Positions 56,244 through 64,000 of a DNA stretch of 64,000 bases are shown here, piece after piece. The number at the start of each line of letters is the position of its first letter. Position 1 is the stretch's first letter. The notes under the pieces were generated by a model that did no database searches, had not been told where the DNA came from, and saw only the letters and a list, made by a program, of their open reading frames with translations. Both the position numbers and the translations under genes were made by a program. This stretch comes from Candidatus Tectimicrobiota bacterium (lineage in GTDB: Bacteria; Tectomicrobia; Entotheonellia; Entotheonellales; Entotheonellaceae): the NCBI GenBank assembly GCA_026005175.1, contig BPKO01000001.1:992001-1056000 (forward strand), written 5' to 3'.

Positions 56244-57503
56244 ATGACCTGGTGGCAACGCGCAGGCCAGCGCCTGCCGGCCTGGCCCCTGCTGGCCTGG
56301 CTGGCAGGCGCCCTGGTGGCAGCTGTCGTGGAGCGGGCGGTAGGCCTGCACGTGGTGCACGCCCTTGGCTTGCCCACCCTACCGTCGATGTTTGGCCTCT
56401 CGAGCGTCTTTGCCGAGCCGGGCCTGATGCCCCACACCCTGGCCTACTTGCTGCTCGTTTACTTGCTGCCCGCCGGCGGGGTGGCGGCCCTGCTCGCCCC
56501 CTGGGTGCGGCGCAGCCTGGTCCGTCTCTCGCCGCGCCTGGCCCTGCTCGTGCACCTGGGCGTGCTGTACGCCGTCTTCCACGTCTGGGGGCACACCGAT
56601 GACTACCGGTTGCTGGTGCTGCGGCTGCTGGGCATCGGCATCATCCTTACCACCAGCCTCAACCTGGTCAACGGCTGGATGGGCGAGTTTTCGGTCTCCG
56701 TTGCTGGCTTCATGGCGGTGGGCGCCTACGTCTCTTCGGTTCTCACCGTGTGGGGCTTTGTCGACGACGACGTCTTCGGCCCTGCCGTGCTGCCGGCGGT
56801 GCTGGCCCCCTTTGCCTTTCCGCTCGTGCTGGTGCTGGGCGGCGTGGCGGCGGCGCTGTCGGCACTGCTGGTGGCCGTGCCCTCGTTTCGCACCCGCGGC
56901 GACTACCTGGCCATCATCTCCCTGGCCTATGTTTTCATTGTGAAAAGTGCCTTGGAAAACGCGGAATTCATCGGCGGGCCGCGCGGCTTCATGAACCAGC
57001 CTACGCTGGCTTCGCTGCCGGTGGTCTTCGTATGGACCCTGCTCTGCGTGGCCACCATCGCCCTGTACGTCACCTCGACCTACGGCAAAGCCACCAGTGC
57101 CGTGCGCGACAACGAATCGGCGGCAGAGGCGGTCACCGTGGACACGCGCCGTGTCAAAGTGGTCGCGTTCCTCACGCATGCCTTCTGGTCCGGCATTGCT
57201 GGGGGGCTTTATGCCCACGTCATCGGCTACATCAACCCGAGCAACTTTGGCCTCATCAAGTCGGCCGAGGTGCTGGCCATGCTCTACCTGGGCGGCCTGA
57301 GCTCTGTTAGCGGCTCGGTGCTGGGCACGGTGCTCTTCCAGCTGCTGTCGGAAGTGCTGCGGCCACTCAAGCTGGTCAAATGGCTGGTCATTCCGGTGCT
57401 GCTCATCCTCGTTATGGTCTTTCGCCCGCGGGGGCTCTTTGGCTTTCGCGAGCTGCGGCTTCCCTTCGTGCCTGCGAGGCCCTATGGCGCTGCTGGAGAT
57501 TAG
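56244..57503 (+). CDS. livM: ABC permease LivM
   Basis: 419-residue membrane permease. It has a longer N-terminus (about 120 residues, three extra hydrophobic segments) before the conserved core ILTTSLNLVNGWMGEFSVSV and GDYLAIISLAYVFIVKS, and ends with VFRPRGLFGFREL. ALENAEFIGGPRGFMNQP is the typical loop. The last 20 bases overlap livG. Confidence 0.9.
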   Translation: MTWWQRAGQRLPAWPLLAWLAGALVAAVVERAVGLHVVHALGLPTLPSMFGLSSVFAEPGLMPHTLAYLLLVYLLPAGGVAALLAPWVRRSLVRLSPRLALLVHLGVLYAVFHVWGHTDDYRLLVLRLLGIGIILTTSLNLVNGWMGEFSVSVAGFMAVGAYVSSVLTVWGFVDDDVFGPAVLPAVLAPFAFPLVLVLGGVAAALSALLVAVPSFRTRGDYLAIISLAYVFIVKSALENAEFIGGPRGFMNQPTLASLPVVFVWTLLCVATIALYVTSTYGKATSAVRDNESAAEAVTVDTRRVKVVAFLTHAFWSGIAGGLYAHVIGYINPSNFGLIKSAEVLAMLYLGGLSSVSGSVLGTVLFQLLSEVLRPLKLVKWLVIPVLLILVMVFRPRGLFGFRELRLPFVPARPYGAAGD

Positions 57504-58254
57504 GAACCTGACGCACTTTTTTGGCGGCCTGCGTGCCGTGTCCAACTTCCACACCACCATTGCCCCGGGTGAAGTGCGCGGCCTCATCGGCCCCAACGGT
57601 GCTGGCAAGACCACCATTTTCAACCTGGTCACCGGCATCTACCGCCCCACCCAGGGCGAGATCCGCTTCCAGGGGGTGAACCTGGTGGGCCGTCGGCCCA
57701 ACGTCATCAGCGCCATGGGCATCTGCCGCACCTTCCAGGACCTGCGCCTGTGGAGCAACCTCACCGCGCTTGACAACGTGAAGATCGCCTTTTACAGCCA
57801 GATCCGCTACGGCCTGCCAGGCGCCTTCCTGGGCCTGCGGCAGCGGCGGGCCGAAGAAGCGCGCCTCGAAGCCGAGGCGCGCCGCCTGCTGCGGCTGCTG
57901 GGCATCGAGCGCTACGCCGAGACAGAGGTCGCCGCCTTGCCCTACGGCATCCAGCGCAAAGTGGAGCTGGCACGCGCCCTGGCCACGCGGCCCAAGCTGC
58001 TGCTGCTTGATGAGCCCACCGCGGGGATGAACCCCGCCGAGATGCTCGACACCATGCAGGTGATTGCCCGCCTGCACCAGGAGCTGGGCCTTACCATCTG
58101 GCTCATCGAGCACCGCGTCAAGCTGGTCATGGCGCTGTGCCAGGTGATACAAGTGCTCGACTTTGGGGAAGTGATCGCCGAGGGGGCGCCGGAGGTCATC
58201 CGCAACCACCCACGGGTGATCAAAGCGTACCTGGGCGAGGCTGTGGAGGCTTGA
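57484..58254 (+). CDS. livG: ABC ATPase LivG
   Basis: 256 residues. Walker A GPNGAGKTT, Q-loop FQDLRLW, signature ALPYGIQRKVELARAL (a LivG-type variant of LSGGQ), Walker B LLLLDEPTAGMNP and a switch His in IEHRVKL are present. The ATG at 57484 lies inside the end of livM; upstream in-frame codons are shadow. Its stop overlaps the livF ATG (TGATG-like). Confidence 0.95.
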   Translation: MALLEIRNLTHFFGGLRAVSNFHTTIAPGEVRGLIGPNGAGKTTIFNLVTGIYRPTQGEIRFQGVNLVGRRPNVISAMGICRTFQDLRLWSNLTALDNVKIAFYSQIRYGLPGAFLGLRQRRAEEARLEAEARRLLRLLGIERYAETEVAALPYGIQRKVELARALATRPKLLLLDEPTAGMNPAEMLDTMQVIARLHQELGLTIWLIEHRVKLVMALCQVIQVLDFGEVIAEGAPEVIRNHPRVIKAYLGEAVEA

Positions 58255-58967
58255 TGCTGCTGCGCGTCGACAACCTCAGCGTGGCCTACGGGGCCATCCG
58301 CGCCGTACAGGGCATCAGCTTTGGCGTCGAGCGGGGCGAAATCGTCTGCATCATCGGCGCCAACGGCGCCGGCAAAAGCAGTACCCTGCGTGCCATCTCC
58401 CGCCTGGTGCCGGTGGGGACGGGCACGCGCCTGTGGTTTGACGGCCACGACCTCACCCGCTATCCCCCGCACCGGGTGGTGCGCGAGCTGGGCATCAGCC
58501 ATGTGCCCGAAGGGCGGCGGGTGTTTGGCAACCTGACGGTAATGGAGAACTTGCTCCTGGCCACCTTTGGCCGCCGGGACAAAGCCGCGGTAGCGCGCGA
58601 CTTGGCCATGGTCTTTGACCTCTTCCCGCGGCTGGCCGAGCGCCGCCAGCAGAAAGCCGGCACCCTGAGCGGCGGCGAGCAGCAGATGCTGGCGGTGGGG
58701 CGGGCGCTGGTGAGCGGGCGGCGGCTGATGCTGCTCGACGAGCCCTCGATGGGCCTGGCGCCGCTGCTGATGCAAGAGCTCTTCAAAGCCCTGGAGGCTA
58801 TCAACCGCGAAGGCACCACCATCTTGCTCGTGGAACAAAACGCCCACCTGGCCTTGCACTTTGCTCGGCGCGGCTACGTGCTGGAGACCGGCCGTCTGGT
58901 GCTGGAAGGCCCCACCGCGGCGCTGCTGGCCAATCCCCAGGTGAAAGAGGCCTACTTGGGCGGGTGA
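58254..58967 (+). CDS. livF: ABC ATPase LivF
   Basis: 237 residues. Walker A GANGAGKSS, signature LSGGEQQMLAVGRAL, Walker B LMLLDEPSMGLAP and LVEQNAHLAL are all visible. It starts at the ATG at 58254, sharing one base with the livG stop. LivF and LivG form the ATPase pair of the transporter. A gap of 69 bases separates it from trpD. Confidence 0.95.
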   Translation: MLLRVDNLSVAYGAIRAVQGISFGVERGEIVCIIGANGAGKSSTLRAISRLVPVGTGTRLWFDGHDLTRYPPHRVVRELGISHVPEGRRVFGNLTVMENLLLATFGRRDKAAVARDLAMVFDLFPRLAERRQQKAGTLSGGEQQMLAVGRALVSGRRLMLLDEPSMGLAPLLMQELFKALEAINREGTTILLVEQNAHLALHFARRGYVLETGRLVLEGPTAALLANPQVKEAYLGG

Positions 58968-58994
58968 GACCATGCGCCGCGCAGGCGGCTGTGG

Positions 58995-59000
58995 TATAGT
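58995..59000 (+). promoter_or_regulatory. candidate -10 box before trpD
   Basis: TATAGT (five of six matches) in the 69-base gap between livF and trpD. No clear -35 is visible 16-18 bases upstream. trpD may also be read through from livF. Confidence 0.25.
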
Positions 59001-59036
59001 AACCTCGAAGTACCATCTCCGTACCGAGGGCAAGCC

Positions 59037-60065
59037 ATGATTCGCGAAGCCATCCAGGCGGTGGTCGAGCGCCGTAACCTCACCGAAGCCGAAGCCATGG
59101 CGGTGATGACGGAAATCATGGAAGGCGATGCCACGCCGGCCCAGATCGCCGCCTTCATCGTCGGGCTGCGCATGAAGGGCGAAACGGTGGAAGAGATCAC
59201 CGGCTGCGCCCGCGTCATGCGCGCCAAAGCCACGCATATCCGCACCCCGCCAGGGCGGCCGGTGGTGGACACCGCCGGCACCGGGGGGGACGCGGCGCAC
59301 ACTTTCAACATCTCCACCGCTGCCGCCTTTGTTGCCGCCGGCGCTGGCATCCTGGTGGCCAAGCACGGCAACCGCTCCGTGTCGAGCCGCTGCGGCAGTG
59401 CCGACGTGCTCGAAGCGCTGGGCATCAACCTTGCCCTGGAGCCGGCCGGGGTGGAAGCGGCACTGCAAGAAGTGGGGATCGGCTTTCTCTTCGCCCCGGC
59501 GCTGCACGGCGCCATGCGCCACGCCATTGGCCCGCGCCGCGAAATCGGCGTGCGTACGGTCTTCAACGTCCTCGGGCCCCTTACCAACCCGGCCATGGCG
59601 CAGCACCAGCTGGTGGGCGTCTACGACGGCAGCCTCACCGCCATGCTGGCGATGGTGCTCCATAACCTGGGAGCGCGGCGGGCCTTTGTGGTGCACGGCA
59701 GCGACGGGCTCGACGAGCTCACCACCACCGGCACCTCAAAAGTGGCGGAGCTGCGCCACGGCCGCGTGGAGACCTACACGGTACACCCGGGCGACTTCGG
59801 CCTGCCCACCAACCGCCCGGAAGAGCTGCGCGGCGGCGATGCCGCCTACAACGCCGAGCTGCTGCTGCGCCTGCTGCGCGGCGAGGCACTGCCGCAGCGC
59901 CACATCGTGCTTCTTAACGCCGCTGCCGCCATCGCTGCGGCCACCGAAGACCAGAGCATTGCCGACTGCCTGCCCCTGGCGCGCGAGGCGCTGGAGAGCG
60001 GGCAGGCACTGGCCAAGCTGGAAAAGCTCCGGGAGTTCACGCAGCGATGGTCGCCGATGTCCTAG
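59037..60065 (+). CDS. trpD: anthranilate phosphoribosyltransferase
   Basis: 342 residues. DTAGTGGDAAHTFNISTAAAF, KHGNRSVSSRCGSADVLEALG and FAPALHGAMRHAIGPRREIG are the PRPP- and anthranilate-binding motifs. The glutamine amidotransferase half (TrpG) is not fused. It starts at the ATG at 59037 and overlaps trpC by 19 bases. It also could use anthranilate from kynureninase, an inference. Confidence 0.96.
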   Translation: MIREAIQAVVERRNLTEAEAMAVMTEIMEGDATPAQIAAFIVGLRMKGETVEEITGCARVMRAKATHIRTPPGRPVVDTAGTGGDAAHTFNISTAAAFVAAGAGILVAKHGNRSVSSRCGSADVLEALGINLALEPAGVEAALQEVGIGFLFAPALHGAMRHAIGPRREIGVRTVFNVLGPLTNPAMAQHQLVGVYDGSLTAMLAMVLHNLGARRAFVVHGSDGLDELTTTGTSKVAELRHGRVETYTVHPGDFGLPTNRPEELRGGDAAYNAELLLRLLRGEALPQRHIVLLNAAAAIAAATEDQSIADCLPLAREALESGQALAKLEKLREFTQRWSPMS

Positions 60066-60844
60066 CCCGCATCCTGGCGCGCAAGCGGCAGGAAGTGGCC
60101 GCAGCGCGCCAAGCCCTGCCGCTGGCCGAGCTGCGGGCCCGCCTCGCCGACCTGCCGCCGCCGCGGCCATTCTTGCCGGCCCTGCGCCCCCAGCACCCTG
60201 GGGACACGCGCATCATCGCGGAAATCAAAAAAGCCTCTCCTTCGGCCGGAATCCTCCGCGCCGACTTCGATCCCGTGGCCCTGGCCCAGACCTGCGCCCG
60301 CCACGGCGCTGCCGCCCTCTCGGTGCTCACCGATGGCCCCTTCTTCCAGGGAGACCTGCGCTTCCTGGCCGCAGTGCGCCAGCAGGTGGCGCTGCCGCTG
60401 CTGCGCAAGGACTTCCTTCTTGACCCCTACCAGCTCTACGAAGCGCGCTACTGGGGCGCCGACGCCGTACTGCTCATCGCCGCAGCTCTGCCCCCCACGC
60501 AACTGGCGGAACTGGTGGCGCTGAGCCAGGAGCTGGGCCTGGAGCCGCTGGTGGAAGTCCACACCCCGGAGGAACTGGCACAGGCGCTGGCCACCTCCTG
60601 CCGCCTCATCGGCATCAACAACCGCGACCTGCACACTTTCCGCACCGACGTGGCCACCACCCTGGCCTTGCTGCCGCACATTCCGCCAGGCTACGTGGTG
60701 GTGAGCGAAAGCGGCCTGCACGACCGCGCCACCCTCGCCACGCTGCAAGCCCGCGGCGTGCACGCCTTTCTCATCGGTGAGGCCCTCATGCGCCAGGCCG
60801 ACCTCGGTGCCAAGCTGGACGAGCTGCGCGGGGTGGCGCCGTGA
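60047..60844 (+). CDS. trpC: indole-3-glycerol phosphate synthase
   Basis: 265-residue TIM barrel. Catalytic residues are in IIAEIKKASPSAG (Lys), LLRKDFLLDPYQ (Lys), LIGINNRDLHTF (Asn) and VVSESGLH (Glu, Ser). It converts CdRP to indole glycerol phosphate. It overlaps trpD and trpF, so trpDCF is one translationally coupled unit. Confidence 0.96.
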   Translation: MVADVLARILARKRQEVAAARQALPLAELRARLADLPPPRPFLPALRPQHPGDTRIIAEIKKASPSAGILRADFDPVALAQTCARHGAAALSVLTDGPFFQGDLRFLAAVRQQVALPLLRKDFLLDPYQLYEARYWGADAVLLIAAALPPTQLAELVALSQELGLEPLVEVHTPEELAQALATSCRLIGINNRDLHTFRTDVATTLALLPHIPPGYVVVSESGLHDRATLATLQARGVHAFLIGEALMRQADLGAKLDELRGVAP

Positions 60845-61467
60845 TCCGGGTGAAGATCTGCGGCATCACCAGCGAGGCCGACGCGCGCGTGGCGGTTGAG
60901 GCCGGCGCCGAGCTCATCGGCCTCATTTTCTACCCGCCCAGCCCGCGCTACGTGACCCCTGCGCAGGCGCGTGCCATCGTGCAGAGCCTGCCGCCCTCGG
61001 TACAGGCCGTGGGGGTCTTCGTCAACGAAACCGCCGATACCATCCGGCGCATCGCTACCGCAAGCGGCGTGCATCTGGTGCAACTGCACGGCGAGGAAAG
61101 CCCAGAACTCTGCCGCCAGCTGCCCTGGCCGGTCATCAAAACCTTTCGCTTCACCGAGCAGGTGCAGCCGGCGCAGATGCCCCAGTATCCGGTGGCGGCC
61201 TACTTGATCGAGGGCTTTCACCCTGCTGTGTACGGCGGCGGTGGGGCCAAAGCCGATTGGCACCGCGTGGCTTCCCTGCACGCTTACGGCCGCATCATTC
61301 TGGCCGGCGGGCTGACGCCGGAAAACGTACAGGAGGCCATCCGCATTGCCCGTCCCTACGCCGTGGACGTCTGCAGCGGCGTGGAAGCCGTGCCCGGCAA
61401 GAAGGACTGGGACAAAGTCCGCGCTTTTGTGCAGCGGGCCAAAACCGCCTCGTGTGAGGAGAATTAA
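60841..61467 (+). CDS. trpF: phosphoribosylanthranilate isomerase
   Basis: 208-residue TIM barrel. Catalytic Cys in VKICGIT, the Asp in DVCSGVEAVPGKKD, and the phosphate-binding LAGGLTPENV are present. The GTG at 60841 overlaps the trpC stop by four bases. trpB and trpA do not follow; a cyclase gene does. Confidence 0.95.
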   Translation: MIRVKICGITSEADARVAVEAGAELIGLIFYPPSPRYVTPAQARAIVQSLPPSVQAVGVFVNETADTIRRIATASGVHLVQLHGEESPELCRQLPWPVIKTFRFTEQVQPAQMPQYPVAAYLIEGFHPAVYGGGGAKADWHRVASLHAYGRIILAGGLTPENVQEAIRIARPYAVDVCSGVEAVPGKKDWDKVRAFVQRAKTASCEEN

Positions 61468-61468
61468 G

Positions 61469-63790
61469 GTGCGGCGCTGGCTAGCAGCACTCCTGCGCCC
61501 CCACGTGGTCATCGGCGGCCTGCTGACCGTACTGGCCCTCGCTTTGGCGCTGGCCGAGCCGCTGCCCCTAAGGCGGCTGGAGCTGCTGGCCGCCGACTGG
61601 CGGTTTCTCCTGCGGGGGGCGCGCCCTCCGGCGCCGGAAGTGGTGATTGCCGCCATTGACGAGAAAAGCATCGACACCCTGGGGCGCTGGCCCTGGCCTT
61701 ACACGGTGCAAGCGCGCCTTGTCGACCGGCTTACGGCTTACGGCGCCGCAGTGATTGGCTACGACGTGGTCTTTTCGTCATCCGACACCAGCGCCGGCGT
61801 CACCCACCTGCGGCAGCTGCGTGACTGGCTGCGCGCCCAGCGACAGGACCCCGAGCTGCTTACCGTGCTCGAGCGCCGCATCGCCGAAGCCGACCACGAC
61901 GCCCGCTTTGCCGCGGCCCTGCGCCGCTCCGGGCGCGCCGTGCTCGGGTACTTCTTCCACTTCGACCCCGAGGCCGTCAGGCACCTGCCGGAAGCGGAGC
62001 TGGAGGAGGCCCTGGCGCGCATTCGCAACTCCAAGTACGATGCCATCAACCGCCGCGGCGGCGTGCGCCTTGCTCTGTTGCCGCTGCCTACCGCCTGGGC
62101 CGTAGAAGCCAATATCCCGGTGCTGGCAGAAGCCGCCTGGGGCAGCGGCTACTTCACCACCGCTACTGACATCGACGGTGCCATTCGCCGCTACCCGCTC
62201 ATTGTCAGGTACCGTAGCCTGGTCGACTTGCCCGGGGAGCAGGACTACCTTTTTGCACCTCTGGCCATCCGCGTGCTGGAGCGCTACTTCGAAGCGCAGA
62301 CCCTCTTCTGGATTGGCCCCACCGGCGTCGAGGAAGTGGGGCTGGTGAGCCGCCGCCAGCAGATCCGGATCCCCACCGATGCCCAGGGGAAGCTGCTCAT
62401 CAACTACTATGGCCCGGCCCGCACCTTTCCCTATTACTCGATCGCCGACATCCTGGCCGGCGCGGTGCCGCCCGAGGCCCTGCGCGACAAAATCGTCCTC
62501 ATCGGTGCTGCGGCCACCGGCCTTGCCGACTTGCGCGTCACCCCCTTTGACAGCGCCCTACCGGGCGTGGAAGTGCATGCCAGTGTGCTTGCCAACCTTT
62601 TGCAGCGTGACTTCCTGGTGCAGCCGTGGTGGGAGAAAGGCTATGTCCTGGGCTTTATTTTGCTCAGTGGGGTGGTGCTCATCCTGGCTCTGGCGCGCTG
62701 GGGGGCGCTGTGGGGCGGCGCGGTGGCGTTCCTGCTGGCCGCGGGGAGCATGCTTCTCAACTACGCCCTCTTTGGGGCCGGCTGGTGGTTGAGCCTCGTC
62801 TCCCCCGTACTCGGCACGCTTCTGATCTACGGCGGCTTGGCGCTGCACCACTACGTGGTGGAAGAACGCGACAAGCGCTTCCTCAAGCGCACCTTTAGCA
62901 CCTACGTTTCGCCAGAGCTCATCGAGATCATGGTGCGCAACAAAACCGAGCCCAAGCTGGGCGGCGAGGCGGGGGTGCGCACCGCCTTTTTTACCGACAT
63001 TGCCTCGTTTTCGAGCTTTTCCGAGGTGCTGAGCGCCACCGAGCTGGTGGCGCTGCTCAACGAATACCTCACGGCCATGACCGAGGTGCTGCTGGCCGAA
63101 GGCGGCACTCTGGACAAGTACGAAGGCGACGCCATCGTGGCCTTTTTCGGTGCCCCTTTGCCCCTGGAAGACCACGCCACGCGGGCGCTGCGCACGGCGT
63201 TGGGCATGCAGCAGGCCCTGGCCCGCCTGCGGCAGAAGTGGACGGCCGAGGGCGACAAGTGGCCGGCGCTGGTCAAGACCATGCGCATGCGCATCGGCAT
63301 CAATTCCGGCGAGATGGTCACCGGCAACATGGGCTCGCAGATGCGCATGAACTACACCATGATGGGCGACGCGGTGAACACGGCAGCGCGCCTGGAGTCG
63401 GCGGCCAAGCAGTACGGCATCTACATCCACTGCACCACCACCACGCTGCGGCTGGCCGGCGCCGAGCGCTTCGAGTGGCGCTACATCGACAAGCTGCGCG
63501 TAGTGGGCAAAGCAGAAGCGGTGGAGACGGTGGAAATCATGGGCTACAAGGGCGAACTCAGCGACACGCAGCAGCGCATGCGCGACCTCTACCACCAGGG
63601 GCTGGCCCTTTACCGCCAGCAGTGCTGGGACGAGGCGCGGGCGCTGTTTCTGGAAAGCGCCGAGCTGGAAGAGATGTTTCCGCAGCGGCCCACCAACCCC
63701 AGCCTGGTCTACGCCGCCCGCTGCGAGTTCTTGAAAGCCAACCCCCCAGGGGCCGACTGGGATGGCGCCTGGACGCTGACTTCCAAGTGA
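61469..63790 (+). CDS. CHASE2-domain class III adenylate cyclase
   Basis: 773 residues. An N-terminal membrane helix (about 15-30) precedes an extracytoplasmic CHASE2 sensor domain (about 40-375, VVIAAIDEKSIDTLGRWPWP), then three membrane helices (about 390-465) and a class III cyclase domain. Metal-binding Asp are in FFTDIASF and KYEGDAIVAFFG, the latter with the adenine-selecting Lys, and MGDAVNTAARLES supplies the Asn/Arg transition-state pair. A C-terminal tail with TPR-like helices (about 700-773) ends it. The GTG at 61469 has GAGGAGAA upstream. ATP specificity is inferred from the Lys. Confidence 0.88.
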   Translation: MRRWLAALLRPHVVIGGLLTVLALALALAEPLPLRRLELLAADWRFLLRGARPPAPEVVIAAIDEKSIDTLGRWPWPYTVQARLVDRLTAYGAAVIGYDVVFSSSDTSAGVTHLRQLRDWLRAQRQDPELLTVLERRIAEADHDARFAAALRRSGRAVLGYFFHFDPEAVRHLPEAELEEALARIRNSKYDAINRRGGVRLALLPLPTAWAVEANIPVLAEAAWGSGYFTTATDIDGAIRRYPLIVRYRSLVDLPGEQDYLFAPLAIRVLERYFEAQTLFWIGPTGVEEVGLVSRRQQIRIPTDAQGKLLINYYGPARTFPYYSIADILAGAVPPEALRDKIVLIGAAATGLADLRVTPFDSALPGVEVHASVLANLLQRDFLVQPWWEKGYVLGFILLSGVVLILALARWGALWGGAVAFLLAAGSMLLNYALFGAGWWLSLVSPVLGTLLIYGGLALHHYVVEERDKRFLKRTFSTYVSPELIEIMVRNKTEPKLGGEAGVRTAFFTDIASFSSFSEVLSATELVALLNEYLTAMTEVLLAEGGTLDKYEGDAIVAFFGAPLPLEDHATRALRTALGMQQALARLRQKWTAEGDKWPALVKTMRMRIGINSGEMVTGNMGSQMRMNYTMMGDAVNTAARLESAAKQYGIYIHCTTTTLRLAGAERFEWRYIDKLRVVGKAEAVETVEIMGYKGELSDTQQRMRDLYHQGLALYRQQCWDEARALFLESAELEEMFPQRPTNPSLVYAARCEFLKANPPGADWDGAWTLTSK

Positions 63791-63848
63791 CCCGGCGCGG
63801 GGCTAGCTCGCCTCGCCAGCCCGGCCAAGCGATTCTGGAGAGGAAAGG

Positions 63849-64000
63849 ATGACTTATCGCATAGCCGTGTTGCCCGGAGATTACGCGGGACCAGAAGTCA
63901 CTGCCGAAGCGGTGAAAGTGCTGCGCACGTTACAGGAAGTATCTTCCCTGCGCTTTGACCTCCAGGAAGGGCTTATTGGCGGCGCTGCCGTTGACGCCAC
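63849..64000 (+). CDS. leuB: 3-isopropylmalate dehydrogenase-like, partial
   Basis: The first 50 or so codons of an isopropylmalate/isocitrate dehydrogenase family protein, cut by the right edge. It reads [21 protein letters not shown] and later GGAAVDA. The family motif GDGIGPEV appears as GDYAGPEV. The ATG follows GAGAGGAAAGG. LeuB is the likeliest identity, with tartrate or homoisocitrate dehydrogenases as alternatives. Confidence 0.7.
   Translation, partial: MTYRIAVLPGDYAGPEVTAEAVKVLRTLQEVSSLRFDLQEGLIGGAAVDA

Noticed and set aside
58968-59036. Trp attenuator or T-box before trpD
   Set aside because: The gap is only 69 bases, with no leader peptide rich in Trp codons and no T-box motif seen.
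57942-59696. 584-codon minus-strand open frame across livG, livF and trpD
   Set aside because: It is antisense to three conserved genes and lacks recognisable motifs.

Overview
The window is about 64 kb of strongly GC-rich bacterial chromosome, densely packed with mostly housekeeping genes. A TolC-family outer-membrane protein, a lipobox lipoprotein and an FtsN-like SPOR protein point to a Gram-negative (diderm) cell. The gene set and order (rplU-rpmA-obgE-proB-rsfS, argS-SPOR-alaC-hom-lysC, ribD-ribBA-ribH-nusB, pyruvate phosphate dikinase, a branched-chain amino acid type ABC transporter, MetE-like and hotdog dehydratase genes) resemble uncultured Deltaproteobacteria / NC10 / Rokubacteria / Tectomicrobia-like lineages. 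That placement is an inference from gene content, not a computed phylogeny. No phage, IS element, transposase or CRISPR array was seen.

Layout. 1-7265 (minus): an Mrp-type Na+/H+ antiporter operon, mnhE-F-G, mbhD-like, mbhE-like, mnhB-C, then three antiporter-like membrane subunits, the last cut by the window edge. 7.5-11.0 kb: cold-shock protein, CoA-type Nudix hydrolase, FlK-like thioesterase, cation efflux protein, radical SAM protein. 11.1-15.3 kb (minus): kinase-like protein, TatA, MetE-like protein, enoyl-CoA hydratase, double-hotdog dehydratase. 15.4-20.8 kb: radC-purF on plus; rsfS, proB, obgE, rpmA, rplU on minus. 20.9-22.3 kb: a FAU-1/DUF402 RNA-binding protein in the place where many bacteria keep RNase E/G. 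22.5-25.9 kb: a 61-residue protein, a small Rieske protein, tRNA-Glu, tRNA-Gln and comEC. 25.9-32.3 kb (plus): aspS, a LysM lipoprotein, era, recO, argS. 32.4-42.8 kb (plus): SPOR protein, alaC, hom, lysC, ppdK, ribD, ribBA, ribH, nusB. 42.8-48.7 kb: an ATPase-HEAT protein, an ECF sigma / anti-sigma pair, kynureninase and tryptophan 2,3-dioxygenase. 48.8-54.0 kb: TolC-like protein, uvrA, truA. 54.1-59.0 kb: livKHMGF. 59.0-64.0 kb: trpDCF, a CHASE2 adenylate cyclase and the start of leuB.

The genes are mostly in tight co-directional runs with 4-base ATGA or 1-base TGATG overlaps, so polycistronic expression is likely. Functional groups include ion homeostasis (Mrp), translation and ribosome assembly (rplU, rpmA, obgE, rsfS, era, two tRNAs, aspS, argS, truA), DNA repair and uptake (radC, recO, uvrA, comEC), aspartate-family and tryptophan biosynthesis, tryptophan breakdown, and flavin synthesis.

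A striking property of this particular sequence is twelve separate reading-frame breaks in otherwise intact, highly conserved genes (mnhD, an enoyl-CoA hydratase, a dehydratase, radC, proB, comEC, alaC, lysC, ribBA, ribH, uvrA, livH). Every one is repaired by removing one base (two in radC), most often from a G or C run. This insertion-only pattern is what uncorrected sequencing error would give, so these genes are annotated as single full-length CDSs with a marked frame break, not as pseudogenes.
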